Source: Prevotella multiformis DSM 16608
Lineage (GTDB): Bacteria; Bacteroidota; Bacteroidia; Bacteroidales; Bacteroidaceae
Assembly: GCF_000191065.1 (NCBI RefSeq)
Contig: NZ_GL872282.1
Coordinates: forward strand, 489,167-553,166
DNA: 64,000 nt
Direction of reading: 5' to 3'
Shown here piece after piece: positions 51,794-64,000 of the stretch. The stretch's first letter is position 1. Every line of letters starts with the position of its first letter. The notes beneath the pieces are model-generated. The model worked only from the letters and a program-made list of their open reading frames with translations, made no database searches and had not been told where the DNA came from. Made by a program: the position numbers and the translations under genes.

Positions 51794-52504
51794 TTACAGC
51801 GTATGCCCGTCCAGATAGTCCTGAATGGTCGTCTTGTAACTGTCGGAGATCGGCAGGACGGCATCGCCGATGACCACGCGGAAACGGTCGATCCCTTCTA
51901 TTTTCTTCATGTGGACGATATAGGAGCGGTGAATGCGCATGAACTCCGGCCGGGGCAGCGACTCCTCGATCTTCTTCATGTTCATCAGGCTCATGACCGG
52001 TTCACGGCCGTCGGTAAGATAAATCTTGACATAATCTTTCAGCCCCTCGATATAGAGGATGTCGTCGAACATGATCTTCACCAGTTTGTATTCGCTCTTG
52101 ACAAAGATGAAACGGTCGTCCGAGGCGTTCTCCGACTGCCGTATGCTTCTGAACCATTCCAGTGCCCGGTTGGCACCCGCCAGAAAATCATCATAGCTGA
52201 CAGGCTTCATGAGATAGTCGATCGCATTGGCCTTGTACCCGTCGACGGCATACTGGCTGAATGCCGTCGTGAAGATGATCTTCGTCTCCTTAGGAAGAAT
52301 CCTGGCAAATTCAAGCCCGCTGAGTTCAGGCATCTGAATATCTAAAAATATGAGATCGACCCTGTTTTCACGGATGACTTTAATCCCCTCTACCGCACTG
52401 TTGAAGACACCTATCAGGTTCAGAAAGAGCGTCTTCTTGGCATAGCTTGCGAGCAGGTCGGCCGCAAGGGGTTCGTCGTCAATGATTATGCAGTTTAGTG
52501 TCAT
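51794..52504 (-). CDS. LytTR-family response regulator
   Basis: A 236-residue regulator: receiver domain (residues 1-120) with IIIDDEP, phospho-acceptor Asp in FLDIQMPE and Lys in LMKPVS; LytTR DNA-binding domain (about 135-236) with FVKSEYKLVKI … DILYIEGLKDYVKI and FMRIHRSYIV. It overlaps the kinase gene by 26 bp and surely pairs with it. Targets are unknown. Confidence 0.92.
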   Translation of the reverse strand: MTLNCIIIDDEPLAADLLASYAKKTLFLNLIGVFNSAVEGIKVIRENRVDLIFLDIQMPELSGLEFARILPKETKIIFTTAFSQYAVDGYKANAIDYLMKPVSYDDFLAGANRALEWFRSIRQSENASDDRFIFVKSEYKLVKIMFDDILYIEGLKDYVKIYLTDGREPVMSLMNMKKIEESLPRPEFMRIHRSYIVHMKKIEGIDRFRVVIGDAVLPISDSYKTTIQDYLDGHTL

Positions 52505-53552
52505 AAATAATTATTTTGGATGAATAGATATTTCGTTTACTGTCAAATCCTTTCTCCCATTTGTACTTGCCCGGATAAGCAAGTTCGAGCCTGCGCTCCA
52601 CCTGCTTGAGCCCGATTCCGTGTCCGTTTCTTTCAGCCTCCCCCCGGGGGTAGTTGCTGTTCTGGATAGAGAAGACAATGCAGCTGCTGTCCGCATCCAA
52701 ATGGATATGGATGAAGTTCTTGCGTCCCGGACATATCCCGTGCTTGAAGGCGTTTTCCAGAAGCGAGATGAAGATCATCGGAGCGACAAGCACCTGACAG
52801 GAGTCCGGGATATGGCAATCACGGGCGATCTCGACATTTTCGGGTATGCGGATCATCATCAGGTCCACGTAATTATGCAGGAACTCCACTTCCTCTTTCA
52901 GGTTCACGTAAGGCTGCTGGTAATCGTAGAGGATATGGCGGAGCATCTTCGAAAGGTCGATAATGGCCTTCTGCGCCTTCTCCGTGTCGAATGCCGTCAG
53001 CGCATAGATATTGTTCATCGTGTTGAGAAGGAAATGCGGATTCACCTGCTGCCGCAGGTTGACCAGCTCCGCCTTCGTCATGGCCGTCTCCGCCTCCCGC
53101 TTCTCCGCTTCCGCCTTCGACAGCCGCTGTGCCATCAGGACAGACGTAGCCGCCCCTGCACAGATACTGAGGTTGAAGAAGTTGCGGATAATGAAGAAAA
53201 CGTGGGGATTCAAATCCTTCTCCGTGGGCAGCATCTGGTAAGGAAAAGCCACAATCAACCGTTCGTTCCCTATGTGGTAAAGCCACTCATGCTGCGCAAT
53301 AGACAGCAACAAGATAAGGAGAGCGTTGAGCGTCCAGAACTCTTTCTTGTTTCCTTTCAGCAACATCGGCGAAAGCACGAAATAATTGAGATAGGCCACA
53401 ATCACCATGGACAACGGAACAAGATACTGTGAAAAGCTGTTCCTCAACGGGCTGATCCCATGAAGGGCGTACATCATAGGAATGAGGAAGAGCGGGAGCC
53501 AGATAATGACCTGGTTCCATAAATTCCTGGAAGTATAAATCTGTTTCCTCAT
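52479..53552 (-). CDS. LytS/YehU-type sensor histidine kinase
   Basis: A 357-residue kinase with four hydrophobic segments in the first ~150 residues, a short coiled coil (KAEAEKREAETAMTKAELVN), the His-kinase motif QVNPHFLLNTMNNIYAL (phospho-His) and an ATPase domain with LLENAFKHG and GHGIGLKQVERRL. The lack of a periplasmic sensor suggests it senses something in or near the membrane. The -7 box TACCTTTG is at 53594-53601 on the minus strand. Confidence 0.92.
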   Translation of the reverse strand: MRKQIYTSRNLWNQVIIWLPLFLIPMMYALHGISPLRNSFSQYLVPLSMVIVAYLNYFVLSPMLLKGNKKEFWTLNALLILLLSIAQHEWLYHIGNERLIVAFPYQMLPTEKDLNPHVFFIIRNFFNLSICAGAATSVLMAQRLSKAEAEKREAETAMTKAELVNLRQQVNPHFLLNTMNNIYALTAFDTEKAQKAIIDLSKMLRHILYDYQQPYVNLKEEVEFLHNYVDLMMIRIPENVEIARDCHIPDSCQVLVAPMIFISLLENAFKHGICPGRKNFIHIHLDADSSCIVFSIQNSNYPRGEAERNGHGIGLKQVERRLELAYPGKYKWEKGFDSKRNIYSSKIIIYDTKLHNH

Positions 53553-53593
53553 TTCTCGCCCTTGTTTGCTTATATCTAATACAAATCTGCAAA

Positions 53594-53601
53594 CAAAGGT
53601 A
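53594..53601 (-). promoter_or_regulatory. -7 box of the two-component operon
   Basis: Minus-strand TACCTTTG, about 40 bp upstream of the kinase ATG. No good -33 element. Confidence 0.5.
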
Positions 53602-54751
53602 ATAAAAGTTTCTGTAAAATAAAATGTATTCTCAAATTATGTGAGTTTTTTTTACATTTACCTGTGTTAAATTATATACAGAAGCCGCACAATTAACTTC
53701 TTTTTATACAACAAAGAACGGCAAAGCTTCATGTCAGACCTCCCCGGCACGTCTCTTCCCGTCCGGCAGACTGTCCGCCGGCCGTATTCCTGTCCGCCGC
53801 CCTCCTGCCGCAAGACACGGCCGGAGACAGGCAAGAACACGCAACAAAGGAAGATACCCTCCTCTTTTTCCCACCTGCACCATCCACGTACGCTCCTGCA
53901 AAAACCGCTCCGAGACGGCAACGGCAGGCCTCCGCATCCTCGGGTATCCACCGTCACAGCCCCCGCACGGGAAGACTGCCCATGCCTGTACGACAGCATC
54001 CGGAAGTCTGGCGGAACGTGACCGGAGGGCGACAGGACGCTATGGGAAAGTATTTGACAATTCACCGCCGTCAGGACTCCCTGCAGACGCACGTCCCCGA
54101 CGGCCGGGAGCCATGTTCCCAACGGTCGGGAACCGCAGTACCAGCGGTTGGGAATCGCAGTACCAGCGGTCGGGAACTACGGTACCTCGCCCCCTTGTAG
54201 GCGGCGGACCCGCACCGCTTCGGAAAGCTCCCTGCAGTCTTTCAAACGTCCTTACCGGTAGAAAGCTGTGTCCGCTCGCCTGAAAGGCAGAAATCCCCCA
54301 AGGGGTTTTCAGCACCTGCCGACAATGACAGGAATCCCCGTGCGCAACCTCCTCCCAGCTGTCAGCCCCTCATAGAGGCTTTGGAAAAGCAAGCCGTCCC
54401 ATCCGGCCAAGTACGTCCAGCCTCGGACTTCCACAACAGCCTGTCTCCCTCCGGGCAGCCGATTGCAAGCGTGCGGATCCCCGCCACGGCTGGTATTTAC
54501 CATCGGCACGGCCGGTGTCGGGCATCGGCAAGCCTGCAGAAGAACAGATGCGTTTCCGGCTCACTGTCATACACCGAACAAGGAAGCAGGATCGCCTTAT
54601 GCGGAGCATGTTTATGGGACAGCAATACCACCGAGGCTGCCTGCGCAGTCCCTGACAGCCCGGAGGACAACGAAAGAAGCCCCGCCCCTCTCCGTCTGCC
54701 GGGTCTGGAGACGAAGAGGAACAGGGCTTGTAGTGTCCTGCCATCCGCTGT
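53602..54751. other. 1.1-kb gene-free region
   Basis: Mostly GC-rich, with frames open in several phases but no protein-like sequence. It contains a 22-bp tandem repeat (54131-54174) and several short hairpins near 54700. I see no RNA gene. Confidence 0.5.
54124..54185 (+). repeat. 22-bp tandem repeat, about 2.5 units
   Basis: Unit one is 54131-54152 and unit two 54153-54174, sharing CGCAGTACCAGCGGT and ending in GGG. Partial units flank them. Confidence 0.8.
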
Positions 54752-57844
<3,093 letters not shown>

Positions 57845-57883
57845 TTAGTGAATGAGGGCGGAAAGGGCCGTCTCTCCCGGAGT

Positions 57884-58861
57884 TCATTCCGAGAGGGCGA
57901 TTTCCTTTCCGTCAACGGTATAATGGAAAGAAACGGTATAAGAGAGTCCGTCCAGCACGTTTCTGATGTCTTTGCTCTTCTTGATCACGCCGGTATAGGT
58001 CTTCCCGTTGTCCAGCCCGGGGGCTACCGTAATCCTGCAGCCGTAGAGCTGTTCCAGGATACGGGCAATTTCCCTGATGCGCATATTGCTGAAAGGAATC
58101 ATATTGTCGCGCCATACGGCATCGACAGGGGCATAGGTGTTTTCGGTCTTGATGACCTTCACGTCTCTGCTGACAGTGGCTTTCTGGTTGGGATGCAGGA
58201 CGACCTTCCCCTGTCCGTCCAGTCCCGTCACCTCCAGACGGCCTTCTATCAGACTGATGACACTGGCCTTTCCTCTGCCTTTCGCATTGAAGTTGAAGGT
58301 AGTCCCCAGCACTTTCGCCGCCGCCCCTTCGCTGCTTACGATGAAAGGTTTTTCGGGATTCTTCGTGACATGGAACAAGGCCTCTCCTTCCAGTTCCACC
58401 TTCCGTTCGTCGCCGTCGAAATGGTCGGCATAACGGATGGCGGCTCCTTTGTTGAGCCATACGGTGGAACGGTCGGGCAGCGTGACTTTCTTCACACCGT
58501 CCAGGGCGGCGACCGTAAGGATCTCCACCGACTGGCGGAGATAGGCGAACAGCCCCCCTCCTACCAGCAGGACGGCCGCCAGCACGGCTGCCGCATAGCG
58601 CAGGAGGCGGAAAGAACGCCGACGGTCTTTCTGCGACTCGTAGTCCGCTATCCGGGCGAAGAGCCTGTCCTCTGCCGCAGCGGTCTTCTCCCGTGTGGCG
58701 AGCGGGTTGGGTTTTCCCAGATGGTAAGCCATCTCCAGTCTGAAGAGTTCCTTGCGGTTCTCCTCCGAGCGTGCCAGCCATTCGGTCAGCCGCACCATCT
58801 CCTCGTCTGTCGCCTTGCCGGCGAGATAGTCCTTGAGGGTCTTATCGTTTATATCGTCCAT
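57884..58861 (-). CDS. FecR-family anti-sigma factor
   Basis: A 325-residue inner-membrane regulator: cytoplasmic N-terminal domain with DYLAGKATDEEMVRLTEWL, one transmembrane helix near residues 85-105, periplasmic FecR domain (KKVTLPDRSTVWLNKGAAIRY) and C-terminal STN-interacting part (GRTY-like GKTYTGVIKKSKDI). I chose ATG 58861; the longer start at 58876 is a TTG. It should hold the ECF sigma factor until the SusC receptor signals. Confidence 0.9.
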   Translation of the reverse strand: MDDINDKTLKDYLAGKATDEEMVRLTEWLARSEENRKELFRLEMAYHLGKPNPLATREKTAAAEDRLFARIADYESQKDRRRSFRLLRYAAAVLAAVLLVGGGLFAYLRQSVEILTVAALDGVKKVTLPDRSTVWLNKGAAIRYADHFDGDERKVELEGEALFHVTKNPEKPFIVSSEGAAAKVLGTTFNFNAKGRGKASVISLIEGRLEVTGLDGQGKVVLHPNQKATVSRDVKVIKTENTYAPVDAVWRDNMIPFSNMRIREIARILEQLYGCRITVAPGLDNGKTYTGVIKKSKDIRNVLDGLSYTVSFHYTVDGKEIALSE

Positions 58862-59236
58862 GTTGTTCTTTTTCAACTGAGGTATCTGCTTTTTCTTCCC
58901 GCAGCTATTTCCCTGCTGCTTACTCTTATAACAATCCGATACGCCTATTTACGTAAAGGGAAATAATAAAAAATGTTATAGCACCTGCATAGGGACGGAA
59001 TCCCTGACAGGGGCACGCCACGCTTCTCCGCCCGCCCTGCTTCCGGCCGGCATCCGCCGCCGGTGCCCGTCCTCCGTCCGGACACTCCCTGCACGGAGAA
59101 GGACAGGGGCGCAAGGGATGGCCGGTCCGTCCCAGACAGTCGCCGCTTCCCTACCGGCAAGCCAGGGAGCCGGTCTCCGAGGGCTCCACTTCCGGCAGAC
59201 GGAGGGGACAAAGGGCATTCTGTCCTGTACAGGGGA
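58862..59236. other. Spacer between sigma and anti-sigma genes
   Basis: 375 bp, AT-rich near fecR and GC-rich near the sigma gene. I see no gene or clear signal. Confidence 0.4.
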
Positions 59237-59761
59237 TCATTCTCCGTGCTTCAGTTTCTTCCGCAAGGACTTCAGCGCCTTGTACAGGTGTACCTCCACC
59301 GTACGTATCGAAATGCCCAGCTGCTCGGCGATCTCCTTGTTTTTCCTGTCATGTTGATAGCTTAGGATAAAGACTTCACGGCATTTGGCCGGGAGCTCGC
59401 CGATGGCATCGTTGATACGTTTCCGCATCTCCAGTCCCTCGATATACCCCATCACATCGTTGTTTTCAGGGTTATAGTACTCCAGCCTGAACTGCGTGAA
59501 CTTCTTCACGCTGTCGGCATGACTGCTGACAACCGTTCGGTGCTTGAGGAGGTTGAGCGCCCGGGTATAGACCGTCCGATAGAGGAACGCCTTGACATGG
59601 CTCTCGTCCTCGATGTCCTCCCTGCGCTTCCACAGTTCCATGAAGGCTTCCTGTACGACATCCTCCGCCTCATCGTCACGGACAAGACGTGCGGCATAGA
59701 AGGAAAGAGCGGGGTACGACTCCCGGAATATCTGTCTGAACCTTTGTTCTGATAGTGTCAT
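59237..59761 (-). CDS. ECF RNA polymerase sigma-70 factor
   Basis: A 174-residue sigma factor with region 2 (YAARLVRDDEAEDVVQEAFMELW) and region 4 (LPAKCREVFILSY … IAEQLGISIRTVEVHLYKALKSLRKKL). It is of the Bacteroidota FecI-like group. The partner is the FecR-like protein downstream, and the likely target is the SusC/SusD operon that starts on the other strand. A -7 box TAACTTTG is at 59847-59854 on the minus strand. Confidence 0.92.
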   Translation of the reverse strand: MTLSEQRFRQIFRESYPALSFYAARLVRDDEAEDVVQEAFMELWKRREDIEDESHVKAFLYRTVYTRALNLLKHRTVVSSHADSVKKFTQFRLEYYNPENNDVMGYIEGLEMRKRINDAIGELPAKCREVFILSYQHDRKNKEIAEQLGISIRTVEVHLYKALKSLRKKLKHGE

Positions 59762-59846
59762 TATTGATACTTTTTCCTGCCGGCTACGGATGTTGTCAGC
59801 ATCTGCAGGAGAGCTTCATTGAAGGAATGATGACCTTTTTATGTGA

Positions 59847-59854
59847 CAAAGTTA
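59847..59854 (-). promoter_or_regulatory. -7 box of the ECF sigma gene
   Basis: Minus-strand TAACTTTG, about 85 bp upstream of the ATG; the -33 element is unclear. Confidence 0.4.
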
Positions 59855-59938
59855 CACTTTTTATACTTGTCAACGGATACGGGGTGGTTAATTTATGTGA
59901 AATAAGGAAGCGGCACACCTTATATTAATATAATTGAC

Positions 59939-59946
59939 TATCTTTG
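59939..59946 (+). promoter_or_regulatory. -7 box of the SusC gene
   Basis: TATCTTTG lies about 70 bp upstream of ATG 60015. No TTTG stands at the usual distance, which would suit use by the ECF sigma factor or an activator. Confidence 0.4.
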
Positions 59947-60014
59947 TAAAAGTAATCTCATTATTTTAACAGCATGGGGAGAGGGCGATGTGCTGCCCGT
60001 TACCCTTGAACAGG

Positions 60015-63000
60015 ATGAAAAGTGACCGTCTGAAAATCAATTCCGGCCTCAGGCTATGCGTGTGCGCCCTTCTGCTGATGCTGGGCGTACAGCGGGCTGC
60101 CGCACAGGTGTCGCTGACGACGAACCGCACGGCGTTGAAGACGGTCATCCAGCGCATAAAATCGAAGACCCGCTACCGTTTCTTTTACAGCGACGAGCTG
60201 GGCAGGGAGCAGGTGAATGCCGTCTCCATCCGTGACCTGCCGATAGACTTCGTGCTGGACCGCCTCTTCGCCAACACGGGAATCACGTACAGAATCATTG
60301 ACAACATCATCTATCTGAAAAAAGGGAAGCCGGAAACAGCCGCCCCGGAACGTGCGGCGGCCGCCCGCAAAACGCCGCAGCAACAGGAAGAAAGCCGCAG
60401 GAAACCTGCCGTCTACACCTTCCGGGGGCAGATACAGGACGTGGCAGGCAACCCGCTTATCGGTGCGACCGTCACCGTGAAGGGTTCGCCCAGGGTGCAC
60501 GCCGTCGCCGACCTGGACGGCAGATTCACGCTGGACACCGAGACCCCCTCCCCGCTGCTGACGGTATCCTGCGTAGGCTTCACGTCTGTGGAGAGACGGG
60601 GAGAAAGCCGGCACAACCAGCTGTTCGTGCTGAAAGAGAACCCTTACGAACTGGGCAACGTCGTCGTGACGGCAATGGGCATCAGCCGTTCGGGCGCCGC
60701 CCTGAGCTACAATGTGAAGCACGTGGAGCAGGAAGAAGTGAACACGGTGCGGACCACCAACCTCGCCAACATCCTGGGCGGAAGGGTGGCGGGAGTCGCC
60801 GTCAACGAGTCGGCAGCCGGCATGGGCGGCGCGGCACGCGTGGTGATGCGCGGCCCGAAGTCGCTGGCACAGAGCAACCAGCCGCTTTATGTCATTGACG
60901 GGATTCCCGTGAACAACCGCAGCAACGACGACATCAAGAGCGGCATCTACTCCCAGCAGCCCGGCGCAGAGAGCATGGCCGACATCAACCCCGACGACGT
61001 GGAGAGCATCTCGGTGCTGACGGGGGCTGCCGCTGCCGCCCTGTACGGCTCTGCCGCCGCACAGGGCGCCGTGATGATCAGGACGAAGTCGGGCAGAACA
61101 GGGAAACTCTCCGTAGAGCTGTCGTCGGGAACGCAGTTCCTCTCGCCCTTCATCCTGCCCGAGTTCCAGAACGAATACGGGAACCGCCCCAACGAAATGA
61201 AGTCGTGGGGAGCAAAGAATCCGGACGGTTTCGCACGCTATACGCCGGACGACTTCTTCCGCACAGGCGTGAACTTCACCAACAACGCCACCCTGACAAC
61301 AGGAACGGAACGCAACCAGGTCTACCTCTCCCTGGGCTCGTCAACGGTGAGCGGCATCATCCCCAACAATGACTTCCAGCGGTACAACCTGTCGTTCAAG
61401 AATGTCTTTTCGACGCTGAAGGACAGGCTGCGCTTCACCTTTTCCTTCAAGTTCATCAGGGAGAACGACCGCAACATGCTGGCGCAGGGACAGTATTTCA
61501 ATCCGCTGACCTCCGCCTACCTCTTCCCCCGAGGCGAGCGGTTCGACGCCATCAGGGACTACGAATACTTTGACGCGGCGCGGAACGTCAGCCTGCAGAA
61601 CTGGAACTATGGCGACGACCTGAAGATGCAGAACCCTTACTGGGTGACCCACCGCATGGTGAAGACGACGAAGCGCAACAGGTACCTCACCGACCTGGGC
61701 GTGAAGTACCGGCTGACCGACTGGCTGGCATTCGAGGGACGCTTCCGCCGGGACGAAGCGGCGAACAGGATCGAAGACAAGCGCTACGCCTCCACACTGG
61801 ACATCTTCGCCCATTCGCCTTACGGATATTACGGCTACTGCAAGGTGAACGACCGGACACGCTATGCGGATTTCATGGCGGATGCCGCCCGCCACTGGGA
61901 GGACTTCTCGGTCAAGGCGAATTTCGGAGCCGCCTTCTCCTACACGTCGTATGACGTGACGGGATTCCAGGGAGGACTGAAGGCACCGTCCAACCTCTTC
62001 ACGCCGAACGCCATCGACTACAGCAAGGTGACGGGAGACAACCGTCCCATCTTCGAACTGACCCGCCACACGGTCAATTCCGTCTTCGGGAGCATGGAGA
62101 CTGGCTGGAGGGAACGGCTCTTCCTGACACTGACAGGACGCTCCGACTGGGACTCCGCACTCAGCAATACCGCACGGCAGTCGTTCTTCTATCCTTCCGC
62201 AGGCCTCTCCGCCATCCTCTCCAGACTGTTCAGGCTGCCACGCTTCGTCAATTACCTGAAGGTCCGCGCCTCATGGGCTTCCGTCGGATCGGCCATCCCG
62301 CCCAACATCTCCTCCGCCTGGCGGTATGAGTATGTGCCCTCGACTGGCACTTACCGCACCGTCACCTACAAGTTCCCCGACACCTTCTACCCTGAAAGGA
62401 CCAACTCGTGGGAGGCCGGCTTCACCGCCCATCTCTTCAAGGAGGCGGTATCGGTGAAGCTGACCGTCTACCAGTCGGATACGAAGAACCAGACCTTCCT
62501 CCGTCAGATCACGCTCGGCGGCGCCTACGACCGGGAGTACATCCAGGCCGGAGACGTGCGGAACAGAGGACTGGAAGTGGGACTGGGCTACCAGAAGGCA
62601 TGGGACAGGCTGCGCTGGACCATGGACATGACGTACAGCATGAACCGCAACCGGATCGTCAGCCTGCTCGACAATCCCAACGAGACCCTGCGGCAAGGCG
62701 GGCTGAACGGCTGTGAAGTGATCCTGACACAGGGAGGGACGATGGGCGACCTCTACACCTTCACGGATTACAAACGTGATGCGAAAGGGAACATCCAGCT
62801 CAATGCCGACGGACAGGTGATGCAGATGGAACTGCCGTCGCCGAAACTGGCAGGCTCGGTATTGCCCAAGGGACAGCTCGGCCTGAACAACAGGGTCTCA
62901 TGGCGGGGACTGGAAGCCGGACTGCTGGTGACCGCCCGGCTGGGCGGCATCTGCGTGTCGCAGACGCAGGCCTTCATGGATTCCTACGGTGTCTCCCGGA

Positions 63001-63350
63001 AGACGGCAGACCTGCGGAACGCCGGCGGAGTCGCCGTCGGCAGCCGGATGATTCCGGTCGAGAAATATTATACCGTGGTGGGAGGCGAGACCCCCATCTG
63101 GGATGAATATATCTACAAGGCCACCAACGCACGGATCAAGGAGCTCTACCTGAATTACACGTTCGACAGGCTGATCCGCGGCGCAAAGGTGACGCTGGGC
63201 GTCACGGCAAGAAACCTGTGGATGCTTTACTGCAAGGCTCCCTTCGACCCGGAGTCGACCCCTTCGACGGATGTGTACTACCAGGGATTCGATTATTTCA
63301 TGCAGCCCAGCCAGCGTTCGCTGGGCTTTTATGTCAATGTAAAACTGTAG
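60015..63350 (+). CDS. SusC/RagA-family TonB-linked receptor with STN signalling domain
   Basis: A 1111-residue outer-membrane transporter. Signal peptide (ending RAAAQ), STN domain (about residues 30-95; TALKTVIQRIKSKTRYRFFY), carboxypeptidase-regulatory domain (about 125-205), TonB-box region, plug with the SusC hallmark PLYVIDGIPVNN, and a barrel. The STN domain is the signal-passing part that contacts FecR, so binding of substrate should free the sigma factor encoded beside it. I chose ATG 60015; the frame from 59988 starts with a TTG. Confidence 0.93.
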   Translation: MKSDRLKINSGLRLCVCALLLMLGVQRAAAQVSLTTNRTALKTVIQRIKSKTRYRFFYSDELGREQVNAVSIRDLPIDFVLDRLFANTGITYRIIDNIIYLKKGKPETAAPERAAAARKTPQQQEESRRKPAVYTFRGQIQDVAGNPLIGATVTVKGSPRVHAVADLDGRFTLDTETPSPLLTVSCVGFTSVERRGESRHNQLFVLKENPYELGNVVVTAMGISRSGAALSYNVKHVEQEEVNTVRTTNLANILGGRVAGVAVNESAAGMGGAARVVMRGPKSLAQSNQPLYVIDGIPVNNRSNDDIKSGIYSQQPGAESMADINPDDVESISVLTGAAAAALYGSAAAQGAVMIRTKSGRTGKLSVELSSGTQFLSPFILPEFQNEYGNRPNEMKSWGAKNPDGFARYTPDDFFRTGVNFTNNATLTTGTERNQVYLSLGSSTVSGIIPNNDFQRYNLSFKNVFSTLKDRLRFTFSFKFIRENDRNMLAQGQYFNPLTSAYLFPRGERFDAIRDYEYFDAARNVSLQNWNYGDDLKMQNPYWVTHRMVKTTKRNRYLTDLGVKYRLTDWLAFEGRFRRDEAANRIEDKRYASTLDIFAHSPYGYYGYCKVNDRTRYADFMADAARHWEDFSVKANFGAAFSYTSYDVTGFQGGLKAPSNLFTPNAIDYSKVTGDNRPIFELTRHTVNSVFGSMETGWRERLFLTLTGRSDWDSALSNTARQSFFYPSAGLSAILSRLFRLPRFVNYLKVRASWASVGSAIPPNISSAWRYEYVPSTGTYRTVTYKFPDTFYPERTNSWEAGFTAHLFKEAVSVKLTVYQSDTKNQTFLRQITLGGAYDREYIQAGDVRNRGLEVGLGYQKAWDRLRWTMDMTYSMNRNRIVSLLDNPNETLRQGGLNGCEVILTQGGTMGDLYTFTDYKRDAKGNIQLNADGQVMQMELPSPKLAGSVLPKGQLGLNNRVSWRGLEAGLLVTARLGGICVSQTQAFMDSYGVSRKTADLRNAGGVAVGSRMIPVEKYYTVVGGETPIWDEYIYKATNARIKELYLNYTFDRLIRGAKVTLGVTARNLWMLYCKAPFDPESTPSTDVYYQGFDYFMQPSQRSLGFYVNVKL

Positions 63351-63353
63351 GCT

Positions 63354-64000
63354 ATGACCATCCATAGAAAAATCCTGCTGCCCCTGGCCGTCCTTCTGGC
63401 GGCTCTGTCTTCCTGCACAGGCAACTTCACAGACGTGAACCGGCCGGGCAGCAGACTGTCGCCCGAGGAGCTGCAGCGCGACAACTATGCCGTCGGCTCC
63501 TTCCTCATACAGATGCAGGGCGTGGCCTTTCCCGAACAGGAGAATGCCTACCAGACGATGATCGACTTCGTGGGCAACTACCTGGGACGCTACACGACCT
63601 ACACCAAGGTACTGCCGAAGAACCACACCCTGTTCAATGCCGCCAACAACTGGTGCGCCTGGCCGGCATCGTATGCACCGGGGCTGGTATCGGCCTTCAA
63701 TGCGGTGGTGAAACTGAACGGAAAGGAAAAGGTGTCGTACGCCTGGGCGCTGATACTCCGCACACAGGCCTTCCTCCGCTTCACGGACATCTACGGACCG
63801 TTCCCGCTCAGCAGGGATGCCCATCATGCTGAGGTGTATTCCTCACAGCGGGACATCTATCTGCACCTGATCGACGACCTGAATGAGGCCACGGCCTTCC
63901 TTGCTTCAGACCGCAGCCTCGCCGAAGAGAAGGTCGTCTTCGCCCCTTACGACCTCGTCTACAAAGGCGACTTCGACAAGTGGCGGAAGTTCGCCAGCTC
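63354..64000 (+). CDS. SusD/RagB-like outer-membrane lipoprotein (cut by window end)
   Basis: The frame starts with ATG 63354, three bases after the SusC stop, and is open to the end of the window. The first 215 residues show a lipobox (LAALSSC, Cys 20) and a helical SusD-like start with MQGVAFPEQENAYQ, RFTDIYGPFPLS and YKGDFDKWRKFA. The last motif is the typical SusD TPR segment. It caps the SusC barrel and binds the glycan. The C-terminal half lies outside the window. Confidence 0.88.
   Translation, partial: MTIHRKILLPLAVLLAALSSCTGNFTDVNRPGSRLSPEELQRDNYAVGSFLIQMQGVAFPEQENAYQTMIDFVGNYLGRYTTYTKVLPKNHTLFNAANNWCAWPASYAPGLVSAFNAVVKLNGKEKVSYAWALILRTQAFLRFTDIYGPFPLSRDAHHAEVYSSQRDIYLHLIDDLNEATAFLASDRSLAEEKVVFAPYDLVYKGDFDKWRKFAS

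Overview
The window comes from a Bacteroidota chromosome, most likely a high-GC member of the Prevotellaceae. The grounds are: promoters of the Bacteroidota type (TTTG, about 20 bp, TAnnTTTG) with no Shine-Dalgarno sites; SusC/SusD, HmuY/HmuR, Omp28, DUF6029 and DUF5689 families; secreted proteins with type IX-like C-terminal sorting tails; and the hpt-adk-obgE-pgeF gene order. I see no rRNA, tRNA, CRISPR array or intact insertion sequence.

Layout. 1-1.8 kb: class I fumarase. 1.9-8.9 kb: an accessory region. It holds a decayed cluster for maturing and exporting a peptide: a radical-SAM/SPASM remnant, an intact outer-membrane barrel, an ABC exporter with a nonsense codon and a frameshift, and a short HlyD-like adaptor with two frameshifts. 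Copies of a long non-coding repeat in opposite orientation lie on its two sides. 9-14 kb: housekeeping genes (pgeF, obgE, adk, hpt, and divergent nnrDE). 14-19 kb: fructose-bisphosphate aldolase, a third repeat copy with an extra fragment, a HAD phosphatase and a membrane-anchored MutS-like ATPase. 19-24 kb: an operon of three thioredoxin-fold exported proteins, a beta-barrel and a sorting-tail protein. 24.4-29.3 kb: a heme-uptake operon (HmuY, HmuR and three partners). 29.7-33.6 kb: small lipoprotein, mtaB, glycosyltransferase, GldB-like lipoprotein. 34-43.6 kb: two exported nucleases around a TonB receptor with two OB-fold-like lipoproteins, then a uracil-DNA glycosylase-family protein and uridine kinase. 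44-50 kb: a complete glycine cleavage operon, gcvT-gcvH-gcvPA-gcvPB-lpdA, with 10-bp tandem repeats in its spacers. 50.4-50.7 kb: a candidate structured non-coding RNA. 51-53.6 kb: riboflavin synthase and a LytS/LytTR two-component pair. 54.7-64 kb: a polysaccharide-utilisation locus with GH2 beta-galactosidase, FecR anti-sigma factor, ECF sigma factor, and divergent SusC (with an STN signalling domain) and SusD, the last cut by the window edge.

The most interesting points are the decayed peptide-export island with its flanking repeats, the repeat itself (which carries its own promoter, a short reading frame and a terminator), the possible nucleic-acid scavenging locus, the exported thiol-redox operon, the candidate RNA at 50.45 kb, and the exactly 10-bp-periodic gcv spacers. 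All assignments come from reading the sequence; no database search was run.
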